64,000 nucleotides of DNA, taken from the NCBI GenBank assembly GCA_008973525.1, contig WACJ01000515.1:2046001-2110000 (forward strand), given 5' to 3'. A program made the translations under genes and the position numbers. This DNA is from Stenopsyche tienmushanensis. Its lineage: Eukaryota; Arthropoda; Insecta; Trichoptera; Stenopsychidae. This document shows positions 50,801 to 62,962 of the stretch, piece after piece. How positions within the stretch are numbered: position 1 is the stretch's first letter; each line of letters begins with the position of its first letter. The notes below the pieces were generated by a model. The model ran no database searches. It was not told where the DNA came from and saw only the letters and a program-made list of their open reading frames with translations.

Positions 50801-51921
50801 CAATCAAATTTTACAATGGAGTAAGTCGCATATTTGATTTGTTATTATAAAAAATATGGATTTTTATTTGAAAATATACACATTTACTTATTTATTTATT
50901 AGTTCATTGAAACGATCTATTCTGCATATCAGTGATAAATGTTTTACACCCTTTGGGGTATCATTGGCATTTCCAAAAGAATCCGTTTATACTGAAAAAT
51001 TGAATATCGGTATTCTTAGAATGTTACAGAGTGGAATCGTTGCTAAATTAATAAGTGATGTAAAATGGAAAATGCAACGTAGCGCATCAGGCAAACTTTT
51101 ACAAGTAATTCAATGACGTTATAATATAAATATATTTATATAAGTTTTGATATTAATTTATATGTTGTTAATAGGTGAGTAGTGGAAAATCACTGCGTGG
51201 TGCCGTTGGAGACAAGCAAGGTTTATCATTAGGCGATACACAGGGAATGTTTTTATTATTGGGTGCAGGATTCTTAGCCGCTGCTGCTGCTTTATTATCA
51301 GAATGGTTAGGTGGTTGTGGAAGAATGTGTCGCCGTCAGAAAAGAGTATCGTCATCTTCTTCGATAACATCAATCGCTACTGTATCGTCAAACATTGAAA
51401 AATCTCATATTGCTCCTACGCCAATCAGTAAAACTGAAAGCAAATGCGAACTAGCATTAATTCCTGATATCAATAATGATTCAGGTATACTTAAAGATTT
51501 AATTAATCAAGAAAATAATGAAATAATTGAGAAGATTATTTTAAATGTAAATGACGATAATGTAAATCATACTGATCAAATTAATACATCAAATGATACT
51601 AATAAAATACCAGACGTTCAAAATCTACAAGTATGTGCAGATATCGTACATAATGGAAAAGATACTTTAAAAGGGCATTCACGCCGCTCCAGTTATGTTG
51701 ATTGGGATAGTGAAATCAGCGATTTATTTCATTACACTAAGAGCGAACTCGGTTCAGATGATGAACACGGCAATAAGCAGATTGCTTCTTTAGAAGTGAT
51801 TGATGATGAAGATTTCAATGAAAAACCAGCGGAAACATTAAACGACGATTTAAATTCTGTGCCAGAAATTGTAGAAGAAACGCTCAGTGATGTCTTCGGT
51901 GAGAAAGTTTCTCCAGTCTAG
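47897..51921 (+). CDS. Ir21a: Ionotropic receptor 21a
   Basis: A ligand-gated-channel relative of ionotropic glutamate receptors. In flies and mosquitoes Ir21a works with Ir25a and Ir93a in cool-sensing neurons. Nine exons join in frame: 47897-48514, 49285-49484, 49678-49806, 49878-50039, 50112-50353, 50419-50559, 50628-50820, 50903-51104, 51175-51921, giving 877 residues (the fly protein is of similar length). Residues 1-18 are a signal peptide. The amino-terminal domain fills exon 1. The S1 half starts at RFTVVAANQPPFVF. M1 is about 376-395 (WTVWLALTLTYLFGIF), the pore FWYVFGTFTNCF, M3 YWIFTIIITACYTGSIIAF, S2 includes RVGTLDRGGWERWF, and M4 is about 654-676 (MFLLLGAGFLAAAAALL). A long Ser/Asp-rich cytoplasmic tail is in the last exon. 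RYRAIMGPF and CYTGSIIAFVTLP closely resemble fly Ir21a. Confidence 0.9.
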
Positions 51922-51965
51922 AGAGATATATATTGTTAAAGTTGAACATATAATATTGTAATTCA

Positions 51966-51971
51966 AATAAA
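51966..51971 (+). terminator. Likely Ir21a polyadenylation signal
   Basis: AATAAA 45 nt after the Ir21a stop codon. This would give a very short 3' UTR. No other canonical signal was looked for systematically. Confidence 0.5.
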
Positions 51972-54900
51972 ATGCTAGTTTATAATAACCGTTTGAATGT
52001 ATTAACAAGCTTTGATAAATATATTAAAATTTGTAGCTCAATTCTCATAACATTTGATTCAAATCAGTGCATAATCAAGTCATACATCCATAGCTAATAT
52101 GATGCAATTTAAGTATTAAATTTCCATTCCAACGTCTCCTGTATACGCATTGGTTACAGAAAAAAATCATATGCCCATGTGTGTTTGGCTGTAAATGGTT
52201 GGAAAGACTAGTTTCTGCTTTCTCTTATATGGTTAGAACTAGGTATTCTGAAGTCTCGGCTTTTTCAAAGTCCTTGGACCTGAGACTTTTATTTTCTCTT
52301 CCATTATGTACAAATCTTTTAAAGTAAATATTTATATATGTTACATATGTATGTATGACAGTGAAAAACTACTCTAGACAACCTTTTTGATTCTACTGGA
52401 AAGGGCTTTCTGGAGTGTAAACATTCCAGTCCTTCCCTTCCTCGCTAGGGCGTTGCCGATATAGTTTGAAGACATACATGACGCTTGAGTGCATCTCGGA
52501 TTCGTTCCTACACCAACTGAGGATGTCTCTCCGTCCTCGTACAACTTACCTGAGCGAATTCGAGACTGAGTGGTTTCCCATTTCAGGTTGACCCTCTCAG
52601 TTCTACGATTTCAAAACGATACAGAAGCAAAGTGAAGTTCTTCATATGCCTCTCCTCGAGGCCGTATATTTGATGTTCTTTTTGTCCTTGTTCTGTTCCT
52701 AAAACTTCTTGGCTCCGAACCTATAAGACTCATCGTGCTGCATATTGTTGGGTATTTAGACGAACTTCAAGGGTTTGGAGGCATAAAAATGTGTTTTCAT
52801 AATTAAAATGTACAATATATTAGGCACATTTTAAATCACAAGATCTCATAAGATGGATGTATTTGTATGTACATAGTTTCGTTAATAATTATTTATTTGC
52901 AAATAAATCACAATGAAAATTATAATACTTGAAAGGTTAATAAAACTAATGAATAAATATGTGGATCTTTTGTATTGGTTTTGGAAATAAATGGACATTG
53001 GTTTGCCTCTTTTTGAATGCACATATGTTGGTTTGCAATAATATAAAAATATTTATTTTATATTTATAACCAAACTGCATTTATTTGAGAGATTACTTAA
53101 TATGAAATGAGAGAAATAAAAACAAAAAATATACATCCAACTCTTTATTTAATTTTCATTCAAACAGTCATCAAAATAATTTATAACGAGTCTATCATTT
53201 CCAGCGCAAATCCAAACTAACAACTAAACAAATTATAAACTGAATAATAATTACAAAAAAAGAAACGACATATGAGAAATGCTACGCAGTAAGTATGCCG
53301 CTGCATGTTCTCCAAATTACAAGAGATTTAAGAAATGTCCTATTGGCACATACTAAATAAATGTCCGATTTTATAAACATCGTAAATGTTAAAACCTTAA
53401 TTTTAGCGATAGATAGCTATACGATATAACAAAAAAATGTATTTTCGGAAAAATAACAGATTTCTAGGTAAATTACAAATTGACACTACGAGCATACACT
53501 AAATAATGCATATTTAAATAATGCATACATATATAAATATAAATTCATAACTTAAAAATGACGATTTGTAAGCAACTTGATTAATATTGCACTTGATCAA
53601 AAAAAAACTAGGATCTGACAGTTGACAGGATCAATGAGTATTAACAAAGTACATAAAATGTAACAAATACAAAGGCGACTTCACAAAAAAACAGAGCACA
53701 AAAGTTAAAGTCGCTTTCATAAAGACACGTTACACTTTCATTAAAAAAAAAATTAATATAAAAAAAACGAAAAGCTTTAAAATATTGTATAAAAATAATA
53801 CTAACGAAGTATATCTTTTTCAAATCCTCATACATTTATATTTTTCTCATCTCTCAAGATTATTTTTTCATTTAAAGGTACAGTTTTTACCACAAATATG
53901 TGCATCAATATTTACAATACATTTGGTAATATACATATCTTTTTTAAATACATAAATACCACACAGCGAATCTCAACGTGTTCAATTCGGTGCGTACGCT
54001 CTTGAGAGACTGATCGTCTAATTCGCCGACGTAGATTCATTTGAAAACTGAAAGCTGATCAGTCACGATATCTGTAAACACTGAGTGAGGTACATAAAAA
54101 TACATTTTTTCACATAAATTTCTAGAGTGCAAAAAACCATGTAGTTTTTTTTTTTTTTTAGTGATTGCCTCTTACACTCGCTTTCATTTTTTATACAAAG
54201 TAAAATACGTATTTATATGACATTCGATATACTATATAAATATTTACTATTTTTAACAGCGTTTTTTTGATTCCTAAAAGGTAGCTATAAAATGCAGTAG
54301 GTTTATTTTAATTCATATCGATGACAACTTACCGGATGATGTTACGATGTAAATAAAAGTTTTTATAAAGATGAATGCAAGTAAAGGCACGAAGCAAATG
54401 TATTTTTGTGGGAGCAAAGAAATTTAGCTCAGACTAACGAGAAATGAACATTTTAAGCCATATTGTTATTTTAAGCTTCTGACAAACAAAAAAGTAAAAA
54501 GACATTACATACATTATCTATTTTAAAATGTCTACAAGTGAATAATTCATTTGCAGCTATATCAATTTTATCTGTTAAAACGTCAACAGAGGGAACACGG
54601 AATTGACTATAATTATTAATATAATCCATATTGTACAATATATTACCCTCACACATAAAATACAGTTCATAGACGTTTTCTTCGAAACATTATTTATAAG
54701 AGAATACTATAATAACTTTTTGGATGATCTAATATAAAATATGTATTTTTGTGTCCATAAAAATAGTGTTAAGTTTCTTTTGTTACTAAAATATGGAGTT
54801 TATTTATATAGAAATGTTTTTTATATTATAAAATTTCATTTTTTTTAAATCAGCGCGATCATTATAGATAAATACCTTAAATTTTTGTATTTACTTTTCC

Positions 54901-57900
54901 ATACAAAGATTATATTAATAATGTAACAAAAGTACACGCTACATTTTCATAGGGCAGATTAAGATCACATGGTACACAAATGGTACATAAACGTGGTACA
55001 ATACACATTACATTAGGCACTGTGAGTAAGGCATCTACAGTGGTGAAGATATGACAGGACAGAATGATGGAGGAAGTAGGTCTTCGTGATACAAAAACAA
55101 AAATAGAAGAACATTTAAGGTGTGGAGGTACACATATTTTGATGTATTAGGTATAATGAAGGGATTTAATGATCAAAATAAAGCAAAGATGTAAAATAGA
55201 GCTTAATAACGTACAAAAATATGGTTTGAAAAGCTATACAGTGGTCAAATTGGACATTCCAGAAATTTTAATTTGCTTATTAATTGAAACGTTTAAAACC
55301 CCGACAAGTTATACCGACTCAATACCCATTTTATACTGTAAATAATATATTTTGAATTTATTGATAAATATTTTATCGATCGAAATGGCACCCAGTGTAA
55401 CTTTCAACTGTCACAAGTCCACTATGAAAACCCTGACGAGTTTTAAGCTTTTGATAAAATGTAAAGATTATTATCACCAACGATAAAGGCAGCAGAATAG
55501 ACATAATTTAACTTTAAGAATGAGACCCTGATTCCTCAAAAAGACCTTATATTGTATATAAACTGTCAACGTAGACTCAAAACAAGTAATTTTTTAAATA
55601 AACTGGTTCTTTCATATGAAAAATTCTGATCATCGAAACAATAAATAAATGCAACTACATGATGCAGATGTGAAGTATGAGATAGAACAGGCGGTCGAGG
55701 GATACGATACACATACACATGCTGGTGGTGGAAACACTTAACATCAAAAGCTTCGTCACATTAAGTTAATGGTATTATTTAACATTCAGTTCGACAAATA
55801 AAATATAAGATGTGCATAATTTTTTTACCTATATTACGGTGTTCGATTTAAAAAACTTAAACATTTTCTTACGACATTGTCAAATAAGAAATCGGCACAA
55901 ATAGATTTCATACGGTACTTTGAAATTAGCTACATATGCATGTGCGCATATATTTTACAAGTGTTCAATGAGTGTAAAATCTTTTTTACAATCTTGGATA
56001 TTCAACGGTCAGTATGGCATAAAATTAACATCAACCCTTAAATAATAACACTTACGATACAATTGTAAAAAAATTAACATATGAGAAGTCAACGCTGCTT
56101 TCTACATTTCGCAGGTCAACATGGCCCGAAAAATCATCGATTGTAACAATCCGGTCCCTAAATAAACTTCTAGCTTTGGTGAATAATATTTCAGAAAATA
56201 TACATATTATTTAATGTATCTATATGCACATATACCTTATTGATAAAATACTACATTTGCATCGCCTATTTTAATATTAATAGATTTGTATTCTTCAACG
56301 ACTTTTTTAACTATGTCCAAATCAATATCTTCGTCAGAAGAGTAAATATTAATAGAATTATTTTCAAACTTAATTATCAACAAAAGGATAAAATGGCACA
56401 ATTTATAATGATATTTTAGATGATGACGGGATAAATTTATAAAATTGTACTATAACAATACACAAACCTTAAAATGAAAGCGCCCAATGTGACGAAAAAA
56501 TATTATCTCGAGTTAAGTAAGAGATACATATTGTGACCGATTTTTAACATTTTGAGAACATAGTCGAAAATACATATTACGTCAGTCAAATCTCAATGAA
56601 TCGGAAGAAACTATAACAACGCGTTTTAATTCACATAGAAAAATTGGTTCTGATTACAAAATTTGATACAGATTTTATTTATAAAAACTCTGAACTCAAA
56701 ATGTTAAACGTAGAATTTTTATCCACAAAACCACTGTAATTTTGTAATATCTTATTAGAATAATTAAAGGGCGGATATTTATTTCTATTTTCAAACAAGT
56801 ATATATTAATTAAAATCATTTTTAAATATATCATACAAATTTCACTTCATATTTAAAATGGCAAAATATATGTGAATTTTAAAATTTATTTCACTTCATT
56901 TCAACAATGGGTAAGGTGTTTCACATATTAAAATTTTTACTTTTAACGATTTATAAATACATCTATTAAATTTAATAGAAAATGTTTTCAATCCCTAATT
57001 ATTACAAGATGACAAGTCATTGAAATTATGTTAAACATTCTTCATTTCAACAGCGGTACTGACTATTTTCATATGTATGAAATGGAAGCAAAAAATAAAA
57101 ATAAAAAAGTACTATCTTCAAAAGGAAATATTAATGAATCAGAATGAAATAGTCGAAAGAATATGATAAAAATGAGGTGTACTTTTACCGTATACTAAAA
57201 ATGAAATATTACAAATGATCATTTAGAGCGATGAGAATCAATATGATACAAATATTAACAGAGGAAGAATTCAACATTTTATTATCTTTGTATCCTAGGT
57301 GCCTTGGTGCGGTTATATAATTTTGTCATAAGAACGTTAAAGCTTGTGTTATCCATCCCATTACCAAAGATCCCATTGGAGCAAAGTTGAAATTTCATTT
57401 CTTGAGATGGCTTTTTTTATCGATCTATTCCCTTTGGGTATCATTATCTCTCTATCTTTAAAATGGCACATAATGTGGTAAACCACAATAAAATATTCAC
57501 ATAATTGTTCATTTAACACATTTTACTCTCACATACTCATTCATTTATTAATGTTCACATTTTAATAAAACCCCTCACTTCAAAACAATGTTTCAATGTT
57601 CACATCAAAATGTCTTTGCACAAGCTGTTTATTTACCAGTACGACGAATCTATTTCCAAATATCCAAAAGACGTGAGCCTATCGCCTACACTACTGAGTG
57701 CAGCACGACGTGTCTGTGATAATTTTTACTGAATAATTCTACAACACATGACAATGCAACTGTGTGCATTTTCAAAGTCTTAATTGTTCCATAGTAGTAA
57801 ATGCAATTTTTTCTCATATTCACCATATACTACGTACATGAAATTTTGTCTTAATCGTTATAATTTCAGTATGTAACTTTTTTCAACAGTTCGTTTTTGA

Positions 57901-58354
57901 TAATACGTATATCTTTTTAATTTACACTAAGCTATTTTAATGATCGACAATTTATGTAATAATATTTACAATATATGAAAAACAGCTTAGAGTCCGTCAC
58001 AATTACATCGAGTTTTCCTTCTCCAAACTCAGGGAGGAATATATCATTTTTAGAATTCCATGGAGGTAAAGGTGAATATAAGAGAAAAAAATATTATAAC
58101 CTTTCACACTGTTATAAAAATAAATTTTATAAAAACAAAATGGGTAGGATGAAAACAGTTGAATCATACTGGCACTAAAAACTCTCCATTTGGATGGAAT
58201 TCGAGACTCGCAAAAAGTGCAGGTCTTCTCGATTTTGATGCATTCACAGCAATCTTCCAAAATGATTGCGAGAAGCGTGATATGTGAGGTGGTTTCCCGA
58301 TTCACGGGTGTCTTGTAAATAGTTCCCTCAGCAATAGTAGAGGGGTGCTGTTGG
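51972..58354. other. ORF-free block between convergent Ir21a and Mef2
   Basis: No coding region on either strand. Because Mef2 is transcribed leftwards from 58,355, part or all of this could be its 3' UTR. A minus-strand AATAAA at 53,149-53,144 is one candidate end among several. About 52,380-52,770 is distinctly GC-richer than its surroundings and of unknown nature. A T-run of about 14 lies near 54,147. Confidence 0.4.
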
Positions 58355-61300
58355 CTATGCAGTCCAACCTTCAGAGATCCGAGGGCGTTTGGCGTGAGGA
58401 GGCTGTTCATATTCTCCGTTGCTACCTGCACTAACTCTTACTTCACCTACGCCCATTGGTGATGCCAAACTTGATGATGATACAGACCCTGAAACGATAA
58501 AATACGGACATTTAATTCTTGTTAAATTGTTTCCCAGGATAAACAATAAACGCATTTGATTAGTATAAACTGGTTTGAGGATAATTTTATTCAATTGAAT
58601 ATTGATTTGTCGTTATATTTCTTCACATGAAAATAAAAAAATTATAATGGCTTTTAAATTAAGGGGGGAAACCACATTAGACGGTATGAAAAATCGATTT
58701 TTTTTAATTTCATAAATAATTAATAAAACTATTCAAGAATATGTTTCGAAATTTCACAACAAATTTCCGTTTTGTTACGATGTCATGAGCCCTAAAGTGA
58801 ACGCCCGTCGGTCCAGTTTATCAAAATTCGCACCAATTAGTATGAAGTAACCGTTCAATCGACCCTTAACATTTGGCTCTATGCCTCTGTATTATGGGAA
58901 ATAGAAAGAAACAAAAAAGAGGGAGATGCTGATAGACGTCCTTATTTGCAAATTCTTAGAATAGAGATCCAAGAAGACTAAACATCTGGGCGGAAAGGAA
59001 AAATTGACAAAGGCTTTGATGAAAAAACTCAGAACATATTACGGCTTAGCCATTTGGAGAATTGTGAACAGTTTCGAAGACATGAAGAAGGCTATCAACA
59101 GATAACAATCCACAACACGACAACTGTTCAGACGGAGATGATGCAAATGGCAGAAAGCTAAAACTCTTGGAACGTAGCCCAAGCGCACCCTTTTCCATTA
59201 CACCCCGACCTTCAGAAAGCAATTCAACCGATATATGAAGATGTATCAAAAAATAAAGATATTTAGGTGGTCACACACAAAATGAAAGTTTTAATTTGAC
59301 TGTTTAGCGATTGGCTCCAAAACATCTACATTCTATATTTAAAGTCAAGATTGCGGCATTTTAAGTTATTGCCTTATTTAATGAAGGAAATTCAGCATGG
59401 CAAATGGATTAGCAGCACGTCCAACGACAGAATAGACGCAGCGCAGTGGAGACCAAGGAAGCTTAGAAAGCTCGAAAAGAAGAGATGCAAGCTCAAAATT
59501 TTGTATACGAAGAAGACGAAGGGTTTCTACACGGTGCTGGAATAACTAATTAACCGCTAGGTAGTTTATACTAATTATTACTGCCTTAAATTGCTCATTT
59601 TCAGTAATTATTTTTTCAAACGCGTTTTTAATGTAGTTTAGTTTTAGTTTGTAGTTTTCTAATGTAGTTTCCCTCCTTAACATAAAAGTTATCATAGAAT
59701 AAAATGATCCACACATGCGATTCAAATACTTTTACTCTATAATGTTAATACTAATTTGAAAAATCGATTATATTTATATAATAGTTACCATCATTATTCT
59801 GCTGAGCTAAATGTGCATGATGTGGAGCCAAATGATGTGAATGCGTTGAATGATGCTGATGAGAATGAGGGTGAGAATGTGGATGACGAGGAGGATCAGC
59901 TCGCGGAGGAGACACAGGTTCCGCCTTTATGCGTACAGGCGGTGCAGGTGGCGGACTACCATCTGAGTGACCTCCCCCACCGACCGGCGGTGGTGTTCCT
60001 CCTGATACTGAAAGTTGTGGTAAACTGCAAAACAAACGAGCGTTAAAAATATTTAAACACACAATAATTCAAATAATAAATTCGACATTGAAAATACCTG
60101 TTATGCTGTAATGTCGCTTGTAATTGATGTGAACTCCATAAACCCATATCCGTAGCCATACTAAAATCCTGTGGTGCAAAATTTCCAAGTCCTCCGTAGC
60201 TTAAAGAAGGTGTCTAAAATATTTTTAAATAATTTACAATCATATGCCAATATTTACAAAGTGATTAAATTCGTATTATTGTAATTTAGTTACCTCTGAA
60301 TAGGAAAGATCATCAGACGGAGGGGGCATTGGTTGTGGTATGAGAACGCGTAAATTGTTATGAGATCGAGCAGCAGTCGGCGAATGGTGGGGTTTATGAT
60401 GACGTCCACTCAAAGAGGGATGAGGTGAAGGTGCTGGTCCTGGCGAAGGTGAGGGAGTCGCACCTGCTCCTAGAGGAGATGCCGATCCCGGGTATCCATT
60501 TGACATTTCGAGCATTGCTCCGCTTGGGTAAACTATAAAAAAAATTGTAAATGAAATGATTAATATTTTACATCGTTTTAAAAACACCAACAACCGATAT
60601 TATAAAAATGTTTTTCATACTACTGCAACGATAACAAATTCACAGTTCATTTCATATCATGTTCTGCATTATGAATTACTTATAATTATATTATTTTTAT
60701 CGACAAATATTTTTTTAATTGTAGAAAGCTTTATCAAAGTACGGTGATGTAAATATGTGTTTTGTTGTAAAAGTAAGAGAGCAAAAACTTGAAACAAACA
60801 AAATTCCACTTGTTAGCATAATCCACCGCAGCAGTAAAGATTACAGTACCATTTGTTTTACAACAGGGACACAAATTATCTTATTGCAAGTCAACTTGAT
60901 ATATCGTAAGGTCACAAGTGTTATGAACAACTATATTCACGATAAGTAATTATGATAAAAAGGTAATATACAAATGTGAAGATCAATCGGCTTAGAAATA
61001 AATGTATGAAGACGAATAGAATATTCAAATTTATATTACCTGAATCTGTTTCCGATGAAGAGGGTCGAGGACTAATCGAGGCGTGCATTTGTGGACTAGC
61101 TTGAAGTAAGCCGGCATCATTGTATCCGACGGGAACGGTCACGGGCATTGAATATCCTCCGGCGCCGCCTGAGCGGCTTCCGTTTACTTGGTTTCTCTGC
61201 ATCATCATTTGAAATTCTTCATCAATTTTTGAATATTTGGCTTCTGTACGTGGTGTCAGACTGTAATCTGCTTCTGGTTCGGGACTGTCCGGTGACATAA

Positions 61301-62873
61301 CTCCATTCTTATGCTCCTTCTTCGTGAGTGCCTGCAGTGTCAGTGAAACGAACTCAGGGGGCTTGACAGCCAAATATCCTTACTTTGTAAGGATTTACGA
61401 TCATTTTGCCATTCTGATTGGTATAGTATATTTTGTAAAATCTTTATATCAAATCATTTTAAGGATAAAAATACTAACATCTGTAACGTAGTTTGAATGG
61501 ATTCCTATTTTCATTAATTTAGATATGTCTTAGTGAATATTAAAAATATTTTGTAGGGGGTATAATCAAAGTTTAAAAATCAGAATGGAAAATGTATGCT
61601 GATTTAAAACATCTATAAAATGTATGCGGATATAAAAATGTACATAAAAGATATTCTGAATCAGCATATTACTTATAAGCTATCTTAACCTAGTAGAAAA
61701 TTACTAAAATTTTTTTAGCGCACATATGTGTGGTTTTATGTAAGAGGCAAAGATGCAACGTTGACAAATAACACTTTGTTAAGAAAAAAATGAAAACACT
61801 CATTAAAATGGGTCTCTTTGAAATATAAGTACCCTTAACATTTAATTGTATTTATTTATAGAATCAAACCATGCTCAATGAACAAAAACACAATATCAAA
61901 ATCATGGTTAGTGAAAAAACTCGATGCAAAAGTAAAACACATTAAATTATAATTAGTTAGAGCATTATGGTAATTTTTATCTACATACAGACAAACCTCG
62001 TGATTTCGAGAAAAAAGCATTTAACGAATGGTTTTATAAATAACAGTAAGACGATTGGTTATAGCGTTATTAAATTTGAAATTGATTTTCAAAAGCGGTG
62101 AACTAATATGGCATTTTAAAATTCTATTCTGAAAAAATATTCGGAACGAGGTTCACTGTATTCAAGATAGGCTCTTCAATTTGCGCATTATTAGCAGTGT
62201 TATTTGGGTTCAATATTGCATGGGCAATGCATTACGACGCACACAGATGCCGCCGTACATTGTGTACCTCGATAATGTTGCGATTTGTCAGCGACTCATG
62301 GGGCTCATTGTACTCTGTATATTTTAATAGAACCTGCAACAAAATGTTAAACATTAAGGATTTTATTCAATCATAAAGAACAGTGGAAGAATCATTTGAT
62401 AATATTCATACTTGGATGACCGCTGATAACGTTAAGAAATTGCAAACAATGTACTGAAGTAAGCGCGGGTACAATATCATTTGTGCACGCATACAAATGG
62501 AGTTATCTCCGCAGCGGGATGATTTAACATTGTGTACACTGTCTCATCGAGAGTGAAATTGTTATGAATATCAGCTAAATAATAAATGCATAGAATGTTA
62601 CCTTATCCATGTCTGTGCTGGCATATTGGTACAGCTTGTTGTTAGAACTGAAAATTATGAGCGCTATCTCACAATCACAGAGGACACTCAATTCGTATGC
62701 CTTTTTCATTACGCCAAATTTGCGTTTGTTGAACGTCACCTGAAATAATTTTAAGCAAATATATAACGATCATTCGATCAAATTCAAATTGTCGTAAAGC
62801 AATAACAAATCGTACAAACCTGACGGTTCCGTTCATCCGTGATCCGGGAAATTTGTATTTTCTTACGACCCAT
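58355..62873 (-). CDS. Mef2: Myocyte enhancer factor 2, MADS-box transcription factor
   Basis: A nuclear factor that binds YTA(A/T)4TAR sites and drives muscle differentiation. In insects it also acts in fat body and neurons. Eight coding exons on the minus strand join in phase: 62873-62820, 62739-62602, 62333-62268, 61331-61040, 60532-60294, 60213-60098, 60024-59789, 58488-58355 (TAG), giving 424 residues. Residues 1-57 are the MADS box ([18 protein letters not shown], then [20 protein letters not shown]) and 58-86 the MEF2 domain ([20 protein letters not shown]). Later segments: [28 protein letters not shown], a sumoylation/phosphorylation motif [10 protein letters not shown] (K335, S340), a His-rich run at about 351-375, and the conserved C-terminus [11 protein letters not shown]. 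The first two exon boundaries fall inside the MADS box. A TTAA-flanked transposon sits in the last intron. Confidence 0.96.
58663..59676 (+). mobile_element. TTAA-flanked Kolobok-like DNA transposon remnant
   Basis: TTAA occurs immediately outside both ends (58,659-58,662 and 59,677-59,680). The ends are 19-bp inverted repeats, GGGGGGAAACCACATTAGA on the left and GGAGGGAAACTACATTAGA read inwards from the right, two mismatches. Near the right end a plus frame at 59,467-59,549 reads [20 protein letters not shown] and ends ...LHGAGITN before TAA. This looks like the basic/acidic tail of the same Mutator/Kolobok-type transposase family as the relic at 7.8-8.2 kb. Stops interrupt it upstream. TTAA targets occur in Kolobok and piggyBac. 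The G-run ends and the tail favour Kolobok. About 1.0 kb, non-autonomous, inside the last Mef2 intron. Confidence 0.75.
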
Positions 62874-62962
62874 GGCAGCAATCTTGGTAAACTGGGTATA
62901 GGCTGTGGGTCGAGGGACCGCGGAACGCGGATGTGGGGGCGGCTCCTGCTGCTAACACCCCA
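62820..62962 (-). other. Mef2: Mef2 start exon with 5' leader
   Basis: The ATG at 62,873 sits in the context GCTGCCATGG. Upstream on the minus strand a splice acceptor, TTGTGTCCGCAG, ends at 62,963, so this exon would carry about 89 nt of leader and 54 nt of coding sequence. The leader is GC-rich, unlike its flanks. The true promoter exon lies further right and is not identified, and may be outside the window. Confidence 0.6.

Noticed and set aside
55238..55460. CAGTGGTCAAATTGGACA, considered as a Tc1-type terminal repeat
   Set aside because: No inverted partner found within the next few hundred bases and no transposase frame.
58003..58431. 142-codon minus frame as a separate gene
   Set aside because: Its upper part is the real Mef2 last exon read in the wrong phase and the rest is AT-rich; no domain.
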